Part shown: positions 31,159 to 40,100 of the stretch, one piece after another
Layout: each line of letters opens with the position of its first letter
Numbering within the stretch: the first letter of the stretch is position 1
From: Candidatus Neomarinimicrobiota bacterium
GTDB lineage: Bacteria > Fidelibacterota > Marinisomatia > SCGC-AAA003-L08 > TS1B11
DNA: 52,194 nucleotides
NCBI GenBank assembly: GCA_022560655.1
Contig: JADFSS010000008.1
Coordinates: 1 to 52,194 of the forward strand
Reading direction: 5' to 3'
Made by a program: the position numbers and the translations under genes
The notes under the pieces: generated by a model
Told to the model about the DNA's origin: nothing
Databases searched by the model: none
Seen by the model: the letters and a program-made list of their open reading frames with translations, nothing else

Positions 31159-31383
31159 CGCCGCAAGCCTTAGCATATCCCGGTTAGATTTCGCCTAACT
31201 GCCAGTTCGCTGCTTAGCTATTGCGTCTCGGGGAATTGGATACTAATGTCTTTCCTGAGCGGCGAAACAATTCGAGTGTCTATTGCGGACGGGGCTATTC
31301 CTTGGATCGCCGGTACGTCTCGCTAAATTCGAATCTCTCGCGCTTTATGGCTTTAGAAAATTAACTGCCAGGAGTTCACAAAA

Positions 31384-32373
31384 ATGTTGCCTCGGCCCTA
31401 TATAGCTTTGACGCTAGGGATGCTAATTATCCCGATTCTAACAATTCATGCTGCGACAGAATTTCAAGTCATCAACAACGGATTCACCTCTTACATTATC
31501 GACGATGAGAACAACCCTTCGATAACCCTACAACGAGATTCGACCTATATCTTCCATATATCAGCACTAGGGCATCCTTTTTGGATCAAGACCGTGCGTT
31601 CCACCGGAACGGCGAATGCGTATAACGCTGGCGTTACAGGAAATGGTGTTACGCAGGGAGATTTGCAGTTCACGGTCCCCGGTGACGCACCCGATCAGCT
31701 GTTTTATAATTGCCAATTCCATTCCCCCATGACGGGGACCTTTACCATTGAGGGATCCGTGGCGGAGGCGGACACGGCACCGGCGGCGCCCGAGGGACTG
31801 ATGGTCGAGGCCGGCAATGGCGAAGTCACCCTGACCTGGCGGCAGAGCACGGCCACCGACTTTGCCCTGTACCGGGTCTACGGCGATACCGTGACCAGCC
31901 CGGCTAAGCTGGTGGACTCTACCTCCAGTGCTACAGATACCACCGTGAGCCTGACCGGACTTACCAATGGCATTACCTATTACTCCCACGTAACAGCCGT
32001 GGACAGCGGTGGCAACGAGAGCAACATTTCCAATGAAGTATCGGCCACGCCGGAGGGCACGGTCAATATTGCCGCTGCCGCCGGCGGCCTGCCCCAAGGT
32101 TTCGTCCTCGAACAGAACTTTCCCAACCCTTTCAATCCGGTTACCACCCTGCGGTATACGCTTCCCATTGCGACCAGGGTGCGGCTGGCCGTTTACACTC
32201 TCGAGGGCCGGGAGGTCGTTTTGCTGATGGACGATTGGCAACCGGCAGGGACCCATCAGCTGCAATGGGATGGTGCCGACCGGTGGGGCCAGCCGGTGGG
32301 GAGCGGCGTCTACCTGGTCAGGCTTGAGTCGGGTGAGGCCGCCGCTACGCGGAGAGTGCTGCTGCTAAAGTAG
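31384..32373 (+). CDS. secreted cupredoxin-like / Fn3 protein with type IX-type sorting domain
   Basis: A 329-residue exported protein. A signal peptide (IALTLGMLIIPILTIHAA) precedes a cupredoxin-like domain at about residues 28-122: GHPFW supplies His and YNCQFHSPM supplies Cys, His and Met, the ligand set of type 1 copper. A fibronectin type III domain lies at about 137-225, and the last 90 residues hold NFPNPFNPVTTLRYTLP and SGVYLVRL, the T9SS type A / FlgD-like sorting module. It is probably a surface or secreted copper/electron-transfer protein. The DNA for the first domain is more AT-rich than the rest, suggesting a domain shuffle. ATG follows CCAGGAG. Confidence 0.7.
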   Translation: MLPRPYIALTLGMLIIPILTIHAATEFQVINNGFTSYIIDDENNPSITLQRDSTYIFHISALGHPFWIKTVRSTGTANAYNAGVTGNGVTQGDLQFTVPGDAPDQLFYNCQFHSPMTGTFTIEGSVAEADTAPAAPEGLMVEAGNGEVTLTWRQSTATDFALYRVYGDTVTSPAKLVDSTSSATDTTVSLTGLTNGITYYSHVTAVDSGGNESNISNEVSATPEGTVNIAAAAGGLPQGFVLEQNFPNPFNPVTTLRYTLPIATRVRLAVYTLEGREVVLLMDDWQPAGTHQLQWDGADRWGQPVGSGVYLVRLESGEAAATRRVLLLK

Positions 32374-32384
32374 CGGCTGCCGGC

Positions 32385-33314
32385 CTAGACCACCGCTGAT
32401 TGCTTGCGGTCGGCGTCCAGCCCGATCCAGAAGGCCGCCACCCCTGCCAGCATCTCCTGGCCGCCGGCGAGAAACTTTTCGCGGTCAAACCAGTCCTCGA
32501 AGAACACCTCCTCCAGCTCGTCGTGCGTATGGGCGGCGTGCTGATCCTCCACCTTATCGTGCCAGGTGAAAAACGATAGCGACAGTGAGGGGAGCTGCTC
32601 CTGCTTGAAGGCTTTGAGCCCCTGCACCAGCTGCTTCCAGAAACCTGCGGCGGCCCAATTCTCGACGGCAAAACTGGCCCCTTCGGCCACGCTGAGATCT
32701 TCACTGCCGTATATGCGCTCCAGCTCGTCGCAGAAGAATAGGGTCGCTGAGGTTCCGTGGCGCCGCTTGCCCATGTCGGCGAAGCCCAGCCCCAGCTGCT
32801 CTCCGATGCGCAGGAGCCATTCGAAGTGGCTGGCCCTGAAACGGAAGGTGCCGCCGTCCACGGTGCCCTCGGTGGAAACCAGCGCCGGGTCGCCGGAGAG
32901 ATCTTTTTCTTCCTCGGACATGGCGTCGTCGCTCTTGCCGTTTCCACGCCCCGCCTTGTGGAAGATCACGCCGATCTCATTGGCGAGAATTTCCTTGGAG
33001 GCGCGCATGGACTGCAGGGTGCCGGAATTGATGGTTTTTTTCAACTGGGCGATGAGGAACAGATTGGAGAAAACCGAGAACTGGGCAATGAAGTGGCGCA
33101 GGTGATCCCTGGGAATAGCGCCCTGGGCAAACCACTGGCAGTAGCTGTTGGAGGTGATCACCGGGTGGCGCATGAACTTCGCCTCCACCTCGGCGAGGAA
33201 CTTGCGGTAGTCTTCTATCTGGCCCGGGGTCCTCTCTCCCGCTTTGATGCGGGCCTGCAGGCTGGCGGAAAAGGGAACAAAGGTTCGATCCCGGTCCTGT
33301 GGTATAGTGCCCAT
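32385..33314 (-). CDS. heme-oxygenase-like diiron (HDO/iron-containing redox enzyme) family protein
   Basis: A 309-residue all-helical protein resembling the TenA/PqqC/CADD superfamily. The core has AQFSVFSNLFLIAQL, ILANEIG, and near the C-terminus FFTWHDKVEDQHAAH, the H...D..H helix that supplies iron ligands in heme-oxygenase-like diiron enzymes. Such enzymes cleave or hydroxylate amino-acid and fatty-acid substrates; none can be named here. The ATG has an AAGGA site 7 bases upstream. It is the last gene of the minus-strand lpxH operon and ends 12 bp from the convergent secreted-protein gene. Confidence 0.6.
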   Translation of the reverse strand: MGTIPQDRDRTFVPFSASLQARIKAGERTPGQIEDYRKFLAEVEAKFMRHPVITSNSYCQWFAQGAIPRDHLRHFIAQFSVFSNLFLIAQLKKTINSGTLQSMRASKEILANEIGVIFHKAGRGNGKSDDAMSEEEKDLSGDPALVSTEGTVDGGTFRFRASHFEWLLRIGEQLGLGFADMGKRRHGTSATLFFCDELERIYGSEDLSVAEGASFAVENWAAAGFWKQLVQGLKAFKQEQLPSLSLSFFTWHDKVEDQHAAHTHDELEEVFFEDWFDREKFLAGGQEMLAGVAAFWIGLDADRKQSAVV

Positions 33315-33357
33315 AGCGAGTTCCTTATCTAGGGCGTGCCGCCTCGCGACAGTAACG

Positions 33358-34125
33358 TCAGTTCATCTGGTCCCAGTATATTTCCCGGGTAATATAGCTC
33401 ACGGCACTGTCCTTGTCTGTCTTGACCTTGACACGATAGTCGCCCGTGAGTCCCGCCTCCACGGCGCTGTCTGAATATACGCCTGACAGATAGGCCCAGT
33501 CGGTGCCCACCACGAAGGACGAGTCCTCCGCCACCAGTTCGGTTTTCGCGTTCCACAGCCGGAATACCACCCGGACGAAATCCCCCCGGCTCACCCCCGC
33601 ATTCTTGACCTGGCCGGTGTAGATGCGGTGGTCGTCATGAATTTCCTCCCGGGCGTCGCCCAGGAAATCAAACTTGGGCTTGAGCTCGCGGATATCCTGG
33701 ATGGAGCGGACGTGGGATTTGTTCAGCATCAGGTTGCCCAGGGTCGTTTCGATGGTGAGCTCATCGATATTCTCGGCAATGATGTTGCCGCGTACGATGG
33801 TGCCGTTGGTGAGGACCACCTCGTGCGTCAGCGGAGGGGGGCTCAAGCGTCTCAGGATGGTGCGGTAGACTTCGGGCGTCAACTCCCGGCTGCGGTAGGC
33901 CTCCACGTCCACTCTAAGGCGGTTCATCTCCCGGCGCAAATCCTCCAGCGTGGTCTGCATATCGAAGAAATCCTTGTAGGTGATGCGCCGGGTGGTCCTG
34001 CTGGGGATGGTGGCGACCGTGTCGCCTGCCTGGGCCCGTTGACCCAACAAGTCCGTGGGAAAGACCACGGCCAGCGCCAGCAGGAACAGAAAGCGGTGCA
34101 GCCAAACATGGATCGGGTGCCTCAC
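33358..34125 (-). CDS. exported protein with Sm-like segment, function unknown
   Basis: About 255 residues. A signal peptide (FLFLLALAVVFPTDLLG) is followed by a coiled region (about residues 40-75) and an Sm-like beta segment (HEVVLTNGTIVRGNIIAEN, about residues 100-140). The C-terminal half (from about 160) looks like a small beta domain with VFRLWNAKTELVAEDSSFV, as in FxLYD-type exported domains. The GTG at 34125 overlaps the HEAT-protein stop by 4 bp, in keeping with the window; GTG at 34140 is an alternative. It belongs to the lpxH operon; its partner is unknown. Confidence 0.55.
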   Translation of the reverse strand: MRHPIHVWLHRFLFLLALAVVFPTDLLGQRAQAGDTVATIPSRTTRRITYKDFFDMQTTLEDLRREMNRLRVDVEAYRSRELTPEVYRTILRRLSPPPLTHEVVLTNGTIVRGNIIAENIDELTIETTLGNLMLNKSHVRSIQDIRELKPKFDFLGDAREEIHDDHRIYTGQVKNAGVSRGDFVRVVFRLWNAKTELVAEDSSFVVGTDWAYLSGVYSDSAVEAGLTGDYRVKVKTDKDSAVSYITREIYWDQMN

Positions 34126-35267
34126 TGCAGGCTCTGCCACGATTTGGCCGCCCTGAATGCGGCCCGGCGGATGCGCTCCCGGCCGTCAGGTCCGGGCAGT
34201 AGAGCCGCGGTAAGCTCCGCGATGTCGCTGAACAGGCCGTAGTTCAGGGGATCTTCAAGGAGCGGGATCACCTGTGCAAGGATGGTGGGGTCGGCGTACT
34301 TGGCCAGATTGGCAATGGCCTGCTTGCGGAAGCTCAAGGGAAAGTCGCCGGACAGGGCAATGTCGATCAGTGTGGCCTTGATGGACGGGTCTGTGAAGTC
34401 GCCGAGGGCCGTGAGGAGCGTGCTCAGCAGGGAGTAGTATTCCTGCCGTCCCAGCTGATAGGTTTCCAGCAGTGCCAGCACGAGACGCTCCTCCTTGATC
34501 TCACCCATAGCGCTCAGGGCGAAATCCCGCAGCTGCAGGTTGGTGGCGGGATCACCCAGCATGTCGGCGAACAGCTGCACGATCTCGGGGGTCCGTTTCT
34601 TGGCCAGCAGGTCAATGGCGGCGCTGCGAGTGATGAGGTTGATTTCAGGGTCCTTGGCGATGCTGATGAGGACGGGGATGGCCTTTTCGTCGCCGATGCT
34701 GCCCAGTGCTTTGGTGAGCATCTGCTGCATGCGCAGGTGGTCCTCGCGGCTGGCCTGATAGAGGTCAATGAGGGTTTGGACGTAGTCTTCCGAGCCGATG
34801 GACTCCAACCCTTCCACCAGCTTGTTGCGCAGCTGGGCCAGCTTGGCCCCGGTGGTGCTGAGCGCATCGGTAAGGGCCTTGGCGCTGGCATTGCTGGGGA
34901 TGCGGGCCAGCACCTCAATAGAGGCCAGCATCATGTCGATATTCAGGGCGCTGGCCTCGCTCACATTGGCCGCCAGCGCAGCCACGGCCTTGGGATGCCT
35001 GCTTTCGCCCAAGGCATTGGCGGCAGCCAGGCGCACGCTGAGAGGCGCCTCGGTATCCTCGTATATCTCAATAATTTCAAGCAGTGCCCTCATCTTGCCC
35101 TGCTGGTAATCGAGGCGGAGCTTCTCCACGTCAATCTCATCCTTTTCCCGGCGAAACAGAAAACAGCCAGCCAAGAGCAGCATGAGCGCGGTGACTCCCA
35201 GGAGGCGCAGTGCGCTGCGGGCGGTGAGGCGCGGCGGGAAGAGACGGATGGGCTGCTGGACGGTCAT
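34122..35267 (-). CDS. HEAT-repeat lipoprotein
   Basis: A 381-residue protein with a lipobox (LMLLLAGC, Cys near residue 35), so it is probably anchored in a membrane. From about residue 60 onward it is a series of HEAT-like helical repeats (APLSVRLAAANALGESRHPK, PVLISIAKDPEINLITRSAA, DPSIKATLIDIALSGDFPLS). These act as protein-interaction scaffolds. It lies between lpxH and a small exported protein on the minus strand, so an envelope role is likely but the partner is unknown. Confidence 0.7.
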   Translation of the reverse strand: MTVQQPIRLFPPRLTARSALRLLGVTALMLLLAGCFLFRREKDEIDVEKLRLDYQQGKMRALLEIIEIYEDTEAPLSVRLAAANALGESRHPKAVAALAANVSEASALNIDMMLASIEVLARIPSNASAKALTDALSTTGAKLAQLRNKLVEGLESIGSEDYVQTLIDLYQASREDHLRMQQMLTKALGSIGDEKAIPVLISIAKDPEINLITRSAAIDLLAKKRTPEIVQLFADMLGDPATNLQLRDFALSAMGEIKEERLVLALLETYQLGRQEYYSLLSTLLTALGDFTDPSIKATLIDIALSGDFPLSFRKQAIANLAKYADPTILAQVIPLLEDPLNYGLFSDIAELTAALLPGPDGRERIRRAAFRAAKSWQSLQ

Positions 35268-35279
35268 GGCGCGCCAGGC

Positions 35280-36017
35280 TCAGCTGGCCCACGACTCCAG
35301 GGTCAATTGACCCTGGGCGATCTTGCCGTAGGAGTAGTGGGATATCCAATCGCCCAAACAGAGCAGGCTCTTGCCGTCCTGGTTGGTGTGCAGGCGATGG
35401 AGGTGATAGTGCCCCATCACCACCAGGTCAACACCCTCGTCCCAGCGGGAGCGGGCGTATTGGGAAAGCTCGTTAAAGATGGCGTCCTCATCGTAGCTGC
35501 CCCGGTTGTGGTTGCGACTGTAACGTGATGCGGCGAGTGCCAGAGCTATGCCCCAGTCGGGGTGCAGCCAACGGTACAGGAAAATGGCGACGGGGCTGCG
35601 CAGGACCTTGCGCATGAGCCGGTAGCCCGTATCCTTGGCCAGCAAGCCGTCCCCGTGGGTCAAATGAATGCGTCGGCCGTCCAGGTCAACCTGCGCCGCC
35701 GATAGATGGACCTGGAGGCCCAGCGGTCCGTTGAGAAACCCGTTGGTCCAATAGTCATGGTTACCCAAGATAAAATGGATGTCTATGTCGGCCGCACGAA
35801 GCAGATGGAGCTGATGGATCACATCGAAATAGCGCTTGGGAATGACATGCCTGTACTCAAACCAAAAATCGAAGAAGTCCCCGACAATGAACAGGGTTCC
35901 ACCCGTTTGCCGGACCATGTGGAAAAAGTCGAAAAGTTGCCGCCGCTTCTCGCGTTCGGCCTCGCCGCCGTTCAGGGCGAGGTGCACGTCGGATATGAAA
36001 TAAGCCGGGGAGCTCAT
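35280..36017 (-). CDS. lpxH: UDP-2,3-diacylglucosamine diphosphatase
   Basis: A 245-residue metallophosphoesterase that hydrolyses UDP-diacylglucosamine to lipid X and UMP in lipid A synthesis. The calcineurin-like motifs are all visible: ISDVHL (start), VGDFFDFW, ILGNHDYW, LTHGDGL and VMGHYHLHRL. The length fits LpxH rather than LpxI. It starts at ATG 36017 and is divergent from the BMC genes. lpxC and lpxD lie 14-16 kb away. Confidence 0.85.
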   Translation of the reverse strand: MSSPAYFISDVHLALNGGEAEREKRRQLFDFFHMVRQTGGTLFIVGDFFDFWFEYRHVIPKRYFDVIHQLHLLRAADIDIHFILGNHDYWTNGFLNGPLGLQVHLSAAQVDLDGRRIHLTHGDGLLAKDTGYRLMRKVLRSPVAIFLYRWLHPDWGIALALAASRYSRNHNRGSYDEDAIFNELSQYARSRWDEGVDLVVMGHYHLHRLHTNQDGKSLLCLGDWISHYSYGKIAQGQLTLESWAS

Positions 36018-36075
36018 CGCAGGTTAAATTAGGCGCTGCCCGTCGGAGAGGCAACGCAATATTAGGAGAAATGAG

Positions 36076-36109
36076 TTGACATTCAGAGAGGTGGCAGGTA
36101 AAATCCTGC
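36076..36109 (+). promoter_or_regulatory. BMC promoter with palindrome around the -10
   Basis: TTGACA (36076-36081), 17 bp, TAAAAT (36099-36104) is an excellent sigma-70-type promoter upstream of the two shell genes. GCAGG (36094-36098) and CCTGC (36105-36109) form a perfect inverted repeat around the -10, which could be a regulator site. The region to the start is about 80 bases. Confidence 0.6.
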
Positions 36110-36189
36110 TTAATATTGTATATGACATGCCACAGGTTCACCCCGGCTTTGTTCACATCACGACGACCTAATACTTGAGGAGGCCCATC

Positions 36190-36474
36190 TTGGCAGTTTC
36201 CCTCGATGCACTGGGTATGGTTGAGACGCGCGGACTCATTGGCGCCGTCGAGGCGGCGGATACCATGGTGAAGGCCGCCAACGTACGCCTCATTGGTAAG
36301 GAAAAGATCGGCGGTGGTTTCGTGACCGTCATGGTCCGAGGTGATGTGGGGGCGGTGAAAGCCGCCACCGACGCGGGGGCCACGGCCGCTGAAAAAGTCG
36401 GCGAACTGGTATCGGTCCATGTTATTCCACGTCCCCACAGTGACGTGGAGTCCATTCTACCCTCAGGGGATTAA
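36190..36474 (+). CDS. bacterial microcompartment hexameric shell protein (BMC-H, PduA/EutM-like)
   Basis: A 94-residue single BMC domain that forms hexamers tiling a polyhedral protein shell. It reads [20 protein letters not shown], then KIGGG (pore loop), [12 protein letters not shown] and [12 protein letters not shown], very close to PduA-type shell proteins (KIGSG pore). The start is TTG at 36190, 6 bases after a perfect GAGGAGG; a TTG at 36175 lies within that ribosome site. A second shell gene follows after 9 bp, but no encapsulated enzyme or pentameric vertex gene is next to it, so the compartment's chemistry is unknown. Confidence 0.93.
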   Translation: MAVSLDALGMVETRGLIGAVEAADTMVKAANVRLIGKEKIGGGFVTVMVRGDVGAVKAATDAGATAAEKVGELVSVHVIPRPHSDVESILPSGD

Positions 36475-36483
36475 GCTCAACGG

Positions 36484-36972
36484 ATGGTTGGCACAGAAAA
36501 GGCTCTAGGGCTGGTTGAGACCCGGGGTCTGGTAGCTGCCATCGAAGCGGCCGACACCATGGTGAAAGCGGCCAACGTACGCCTGCTGGGCAAGGAGGTG
36601 ACGGCCGCGGCGCTGGTTACGGTGAGCGTCGAAGGTGAGACCGGCGCGGTGCGTGCGAGTGTATCGGCTGGCGCTGCGGCAGCGGAGCGAGTAGGCGAGC
36701 TGGTCTCCAGCCACGTGATTCCCAGGCCGCATGACGAAACTGACCGGGTGCTCATTCATCCGGGCGGCAGATCCGGACCCCCTACGCCCACCCCCGCCGA
36801 TGACGCGCCACCGACAGAGACGAGCGTGCCCTCCCAGCAGGAACTAGCGTCGCTGCCGGTTCGGGAGCTGCGCGATATTGCCCGGCGGACAGCGGGTTTC
36901 GGCCTGCAGGGCAGGGATATTTCCCGGGCCACCAAGGAGCAGCTCCTGGCAGCGTTCCGACAGGTAGCCTGA
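36484..36972 (+). CDS. BMC shell protein with extra C-terminal helical (Rho-N/SAP-like) domain
   Basis: A 162-residue protein. Residues about 1-92 are a BMC domain (LGLVETRGLVAAIEAADTMV, then VIPRPHDETDRVL) with a different pore loop (EVTAAAL). A Pro/Thr-rich linker (about 95-120) follows, then a final domain of about 42 residues (SLPVRELRDIARRTAGFGLQ and TKEQLLAAFRQ). The last part resembles the helix-extended-loop-helix of the Rho N-terminal or SAP type, which often binds nucleic acid. Such a fusion is unlike standard shell proteins. It may link the shell to DNA, RNA or cargo; this is inference. It is co-transcribed with the first shell gene. Confidence 0.85.
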   Translation: MVGTEKALGLVETRGLVAAIEAADTMVKAANVRLLGKEVTAAALVTVSVEGETGAVRASVSAGAAAAERVGELVSSHVIPRPHDETDRVLIHPGGRSGPPTPTPADDAPPTETSVPSQQELASLPVRELRDIARRTAGFGLQGRDISRATKEQLLAAFRQVA

Positions 36973-37175
36973 CCCCGGCTTGCATCCCGTCCCCTTTGCC
37001 CTTATCTTCCCATCAGGCAACTGACGTCCGGCACCCACCCCCGCCGGAACGCCAGGTAATCGTAGGAGGGGGGTGGACGGCCTGCCCGGAGCATTAACCT
37101 ATGCCCTACTGGTCGCGTCTACTAATTGACTCCTGCGCGACAGAACCTTCTGCCTCACGGAGCGTATAGTCCATC

Positions 37176-40100
37176 ATGATGAAACCTGCACGCCTAGTGG
37201 CCCTTTCTGTGATCCTGTGGCTGGCTACGCCCCTCGGTGCCCAGTTTGGACAAAATATTGTCCAGTACGACCGCTACGACTGGCAGTTTATTCAGTCCCC
37301 CTACTTCGACATCTATTTCTACGGGGACAACCTTCCTCTGGCCGAGTTTGCATCGGGAGTGGCCGATGAAGCCTACCGTCAGATCTCGGACCGCCTGAAC
37401 TGGCAGATTCAGAAACGGGTCTCCATCATGATCTACGCGTCCCATGCAGATTTTCAGCAGACCAATGTGACCTTCAGCTACATGTACGAGGGAATTGGCG
37501 GCGTTACAGAGCTGTTCAAGAACCGGGTCGTGGTGCCATTTGAAGGCAGCTACGATGATTTCAGGCATGTCATCCGGCATGAGCTGGTGCATGCCCTGCT
37601 CAATGATATGATTTATGGCGGCAACGTGCAGTCGATCATAAGTGGCCGTATCCGTTATTCCATTCCGGGCTGGATGAACGAGGGCCTATCGGAGTATCTC
37701 GCCACGGGTTGGGATGCCAACTCCGACATGTACATGCGGGACCTTGCTCTGCACGGAGATATAGTGCCGATCCAGCAGCTTGGCGGGCTGTACGCCTATC
37801 GCGGGGGTCAGTCGGTGTGGCGCTACATTGCCGGTAAGTACGGCGAGGAGTCCATCGCCGAAATTTTCAGCCGCGTCAAAATGTCTGGCAATGTGGAGCG
37901 GGGCTTCCGTGCGGCCATCGGAGCCGACTTTGAGCTGCTCACTGATCAGTGGCGGGATTACCTCAAGAAGCTGTACTGGCCGGATGTAGCTGGCCGGGAC
38001 CGGCTCAAGGATATTGCCCATCCGGTGACTAAGCACGAGGAACTGCAGAACACCTACAACATCGCGCCCGCTATTTCACCCGACGGCAGCAAGCTGGCCA
38101 TCATGCGGAACGACCATTCCATCATGGAGATCGTGCTTATCTCCGCTACTGATGGGCGTTTCCTGAAGCGGCTGATCCGGGGCGGAACCACCGCACATTT
38201 TGAGGAGCTCAAGCTGCTCAAGCCGGGCATCACCTGGTCACCGGATGGAAAGAGAGTGGCCTTTGCCGCCAAGGCAGCCAGCAAGGACGTACTCTACGTC
38301 GCCGACATTAAGACCGCCAAGGTAAAGGAGTACCCAACCGAGCTGGAAGGTCTGTTCATGGCCGCCTGGAGTCCCGAAGGCGAGACGATTGCACTGGTAG
38401 GCAATAGTGGCATCAAAAGCGATATCTATCTCCTTGATCTGAAGACTGGGGATCTGACCAATCTCACCGACGATATCTTTAGCGAGTTTAATCCGGTGTG
38501 GTCGCCCGATGGCCAGAGCATCGTTTTCAGCACCGATCGGGGGGATTATCCCGGCTACCGGTTTGATGAACAGGGCAACCGGTACGAATTTGAGCAGCGG
38601 TATGCTCCGGCCAGTGGTGAGTTGCTTGCATCCGTTGCGCCAGGGTTCAGTCTGCTGGATCACGATCTGGGCCAACTGGACATCTTCTCCATTGACCGGG
38701 ATGGCTCGAACCTCCGCAGAATTACCAGCGATCCGGGCAAAGAGAATTACCCGGTCTTCGCCCACACCGAGCCGTACCTATATTTCACCAGCGACCGATC
38801 GGGCATTGACAACATTTATATGCTGAACCTGGAATCGGATGAAACCAGAGCGGTTACCAATATATTAACGGGAATCAGCGACCTGAGCATGGGCCGGGAC
38901 GACAGCCGGCTTTACTTCACCGGGTTTGAGCGCTCGGGATTCGATATTTACCGCATCCATAACCCCCTGGATATGTGGGAGCAGCCGAAGACGGTGCCCC
39001 TGTCCAACTTTCTGCTGACCGATACTACGGACACCAAGTCCATCCTGGTGAATGAGGACCGGGGCCGCACCCAGCCGCGGTTGGAAGGCGACTACGCGAA
39101 CTACGTATTTGGTCTGGATAAGCCCTACAGTTATGGCACAGCCGCAGGGGATACAGCGGAGCGGGTGGAGCTGCAGGAACAGGCCTACAAGGACGAGGGG
39201 GGCGAATATCGCGTCCATCGCTACAAAACCCGCTTCACACTGGACCTCGTGCAGAGCTATGCGGGGTACAGCACGCTCTACAGTTTCCAGGGCATGACCC
39301 AGTTCATGTTCAGCGACATTCTGGGCAATCACCGTATTTCGATGGCCACCGAAATGCAGATTTCGCTGGACAATTCCGACTATTTTCTTACCTACCACCT
39401 GCTCCCGTTCCGGACGAACTATTACTTTACGGTATTCCACACCGCGTTCATCTTCTCCACTGGACTATCGGAGTTGAACCGCTTGCGGCACTTTGGCCTC
39501 GACATTACGGCTTCCCTGCCCATGAACCGGTTCCGGCGCTTTGATCTGAGCCTCACGGCCAACGCTGTGGAGCACGCCATATTTACCGACCCCAACCGTG
39601 ATCTCAATTTCACCCGGGCATCTACCGTCCGGATTACGTCCTTAATCCCCCGGCTGGCTTACGTGTGGGATAACGCCGAGTGGGCATTTCTGCACCCGGT
39701 AAATGGCTGGCGAACTACCCTGTCTGCCACCGCCAGTCCCAAGCTGAGCAATGAGGGCATCTCATTCCAGACCGTATCCCTAGATGTGCGACGGTATTTC
39801 CGTTTGTTTGGCGGAACCAGCATAGCGGCGAGGGTATCCGGCGGCGCCAGCTACGGGGCCGATGCCCAGAGCTTTCTCGTGGGCGGGCTACCGTGGTTGT
39901 TCAGCTCGGAGGGGGGCGGCCGCTACGCCCGGAATATCTTTGATGGAACTGCCGTTGAGAACCTGAAAACGATCTACTTTTCCGAATACCTGACGCCCCT
40001 GCGGGGCACCCGGCTGATGGAGCGGGTGGGCCGTCAAGCCGTGCTGGTCAATCTGGAGTTCCGCTTTCCATTCCTGATCTATTACTTCCCGGCCCTGCGC

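Noticed and set aside
31246-31326. 26-codon open frame between argF and the cupredoxin gene
   Set aside because: No nearby ribosome site and no recognisable peptide; such short frames are expected by chance.
36093-36110. Sigma-54 site before the BMC genes (TGGCA...CTGCT)
   Set aside because: The spacing between GG and GC is three bases too long for a -24/-12 promoter.
36484-36972. Second BMC gene as an assembly duplication of the first
   Set aside because: The pore loop, many core residues and the whole C-terminal extension differ.
36973-37175. Terminator from CCACCCCC / GGGGGTGG in the gap after the BMC genes
   Set aside because: The loop is about 35 bases and there is no T-run, so it is not a convincing terminator.
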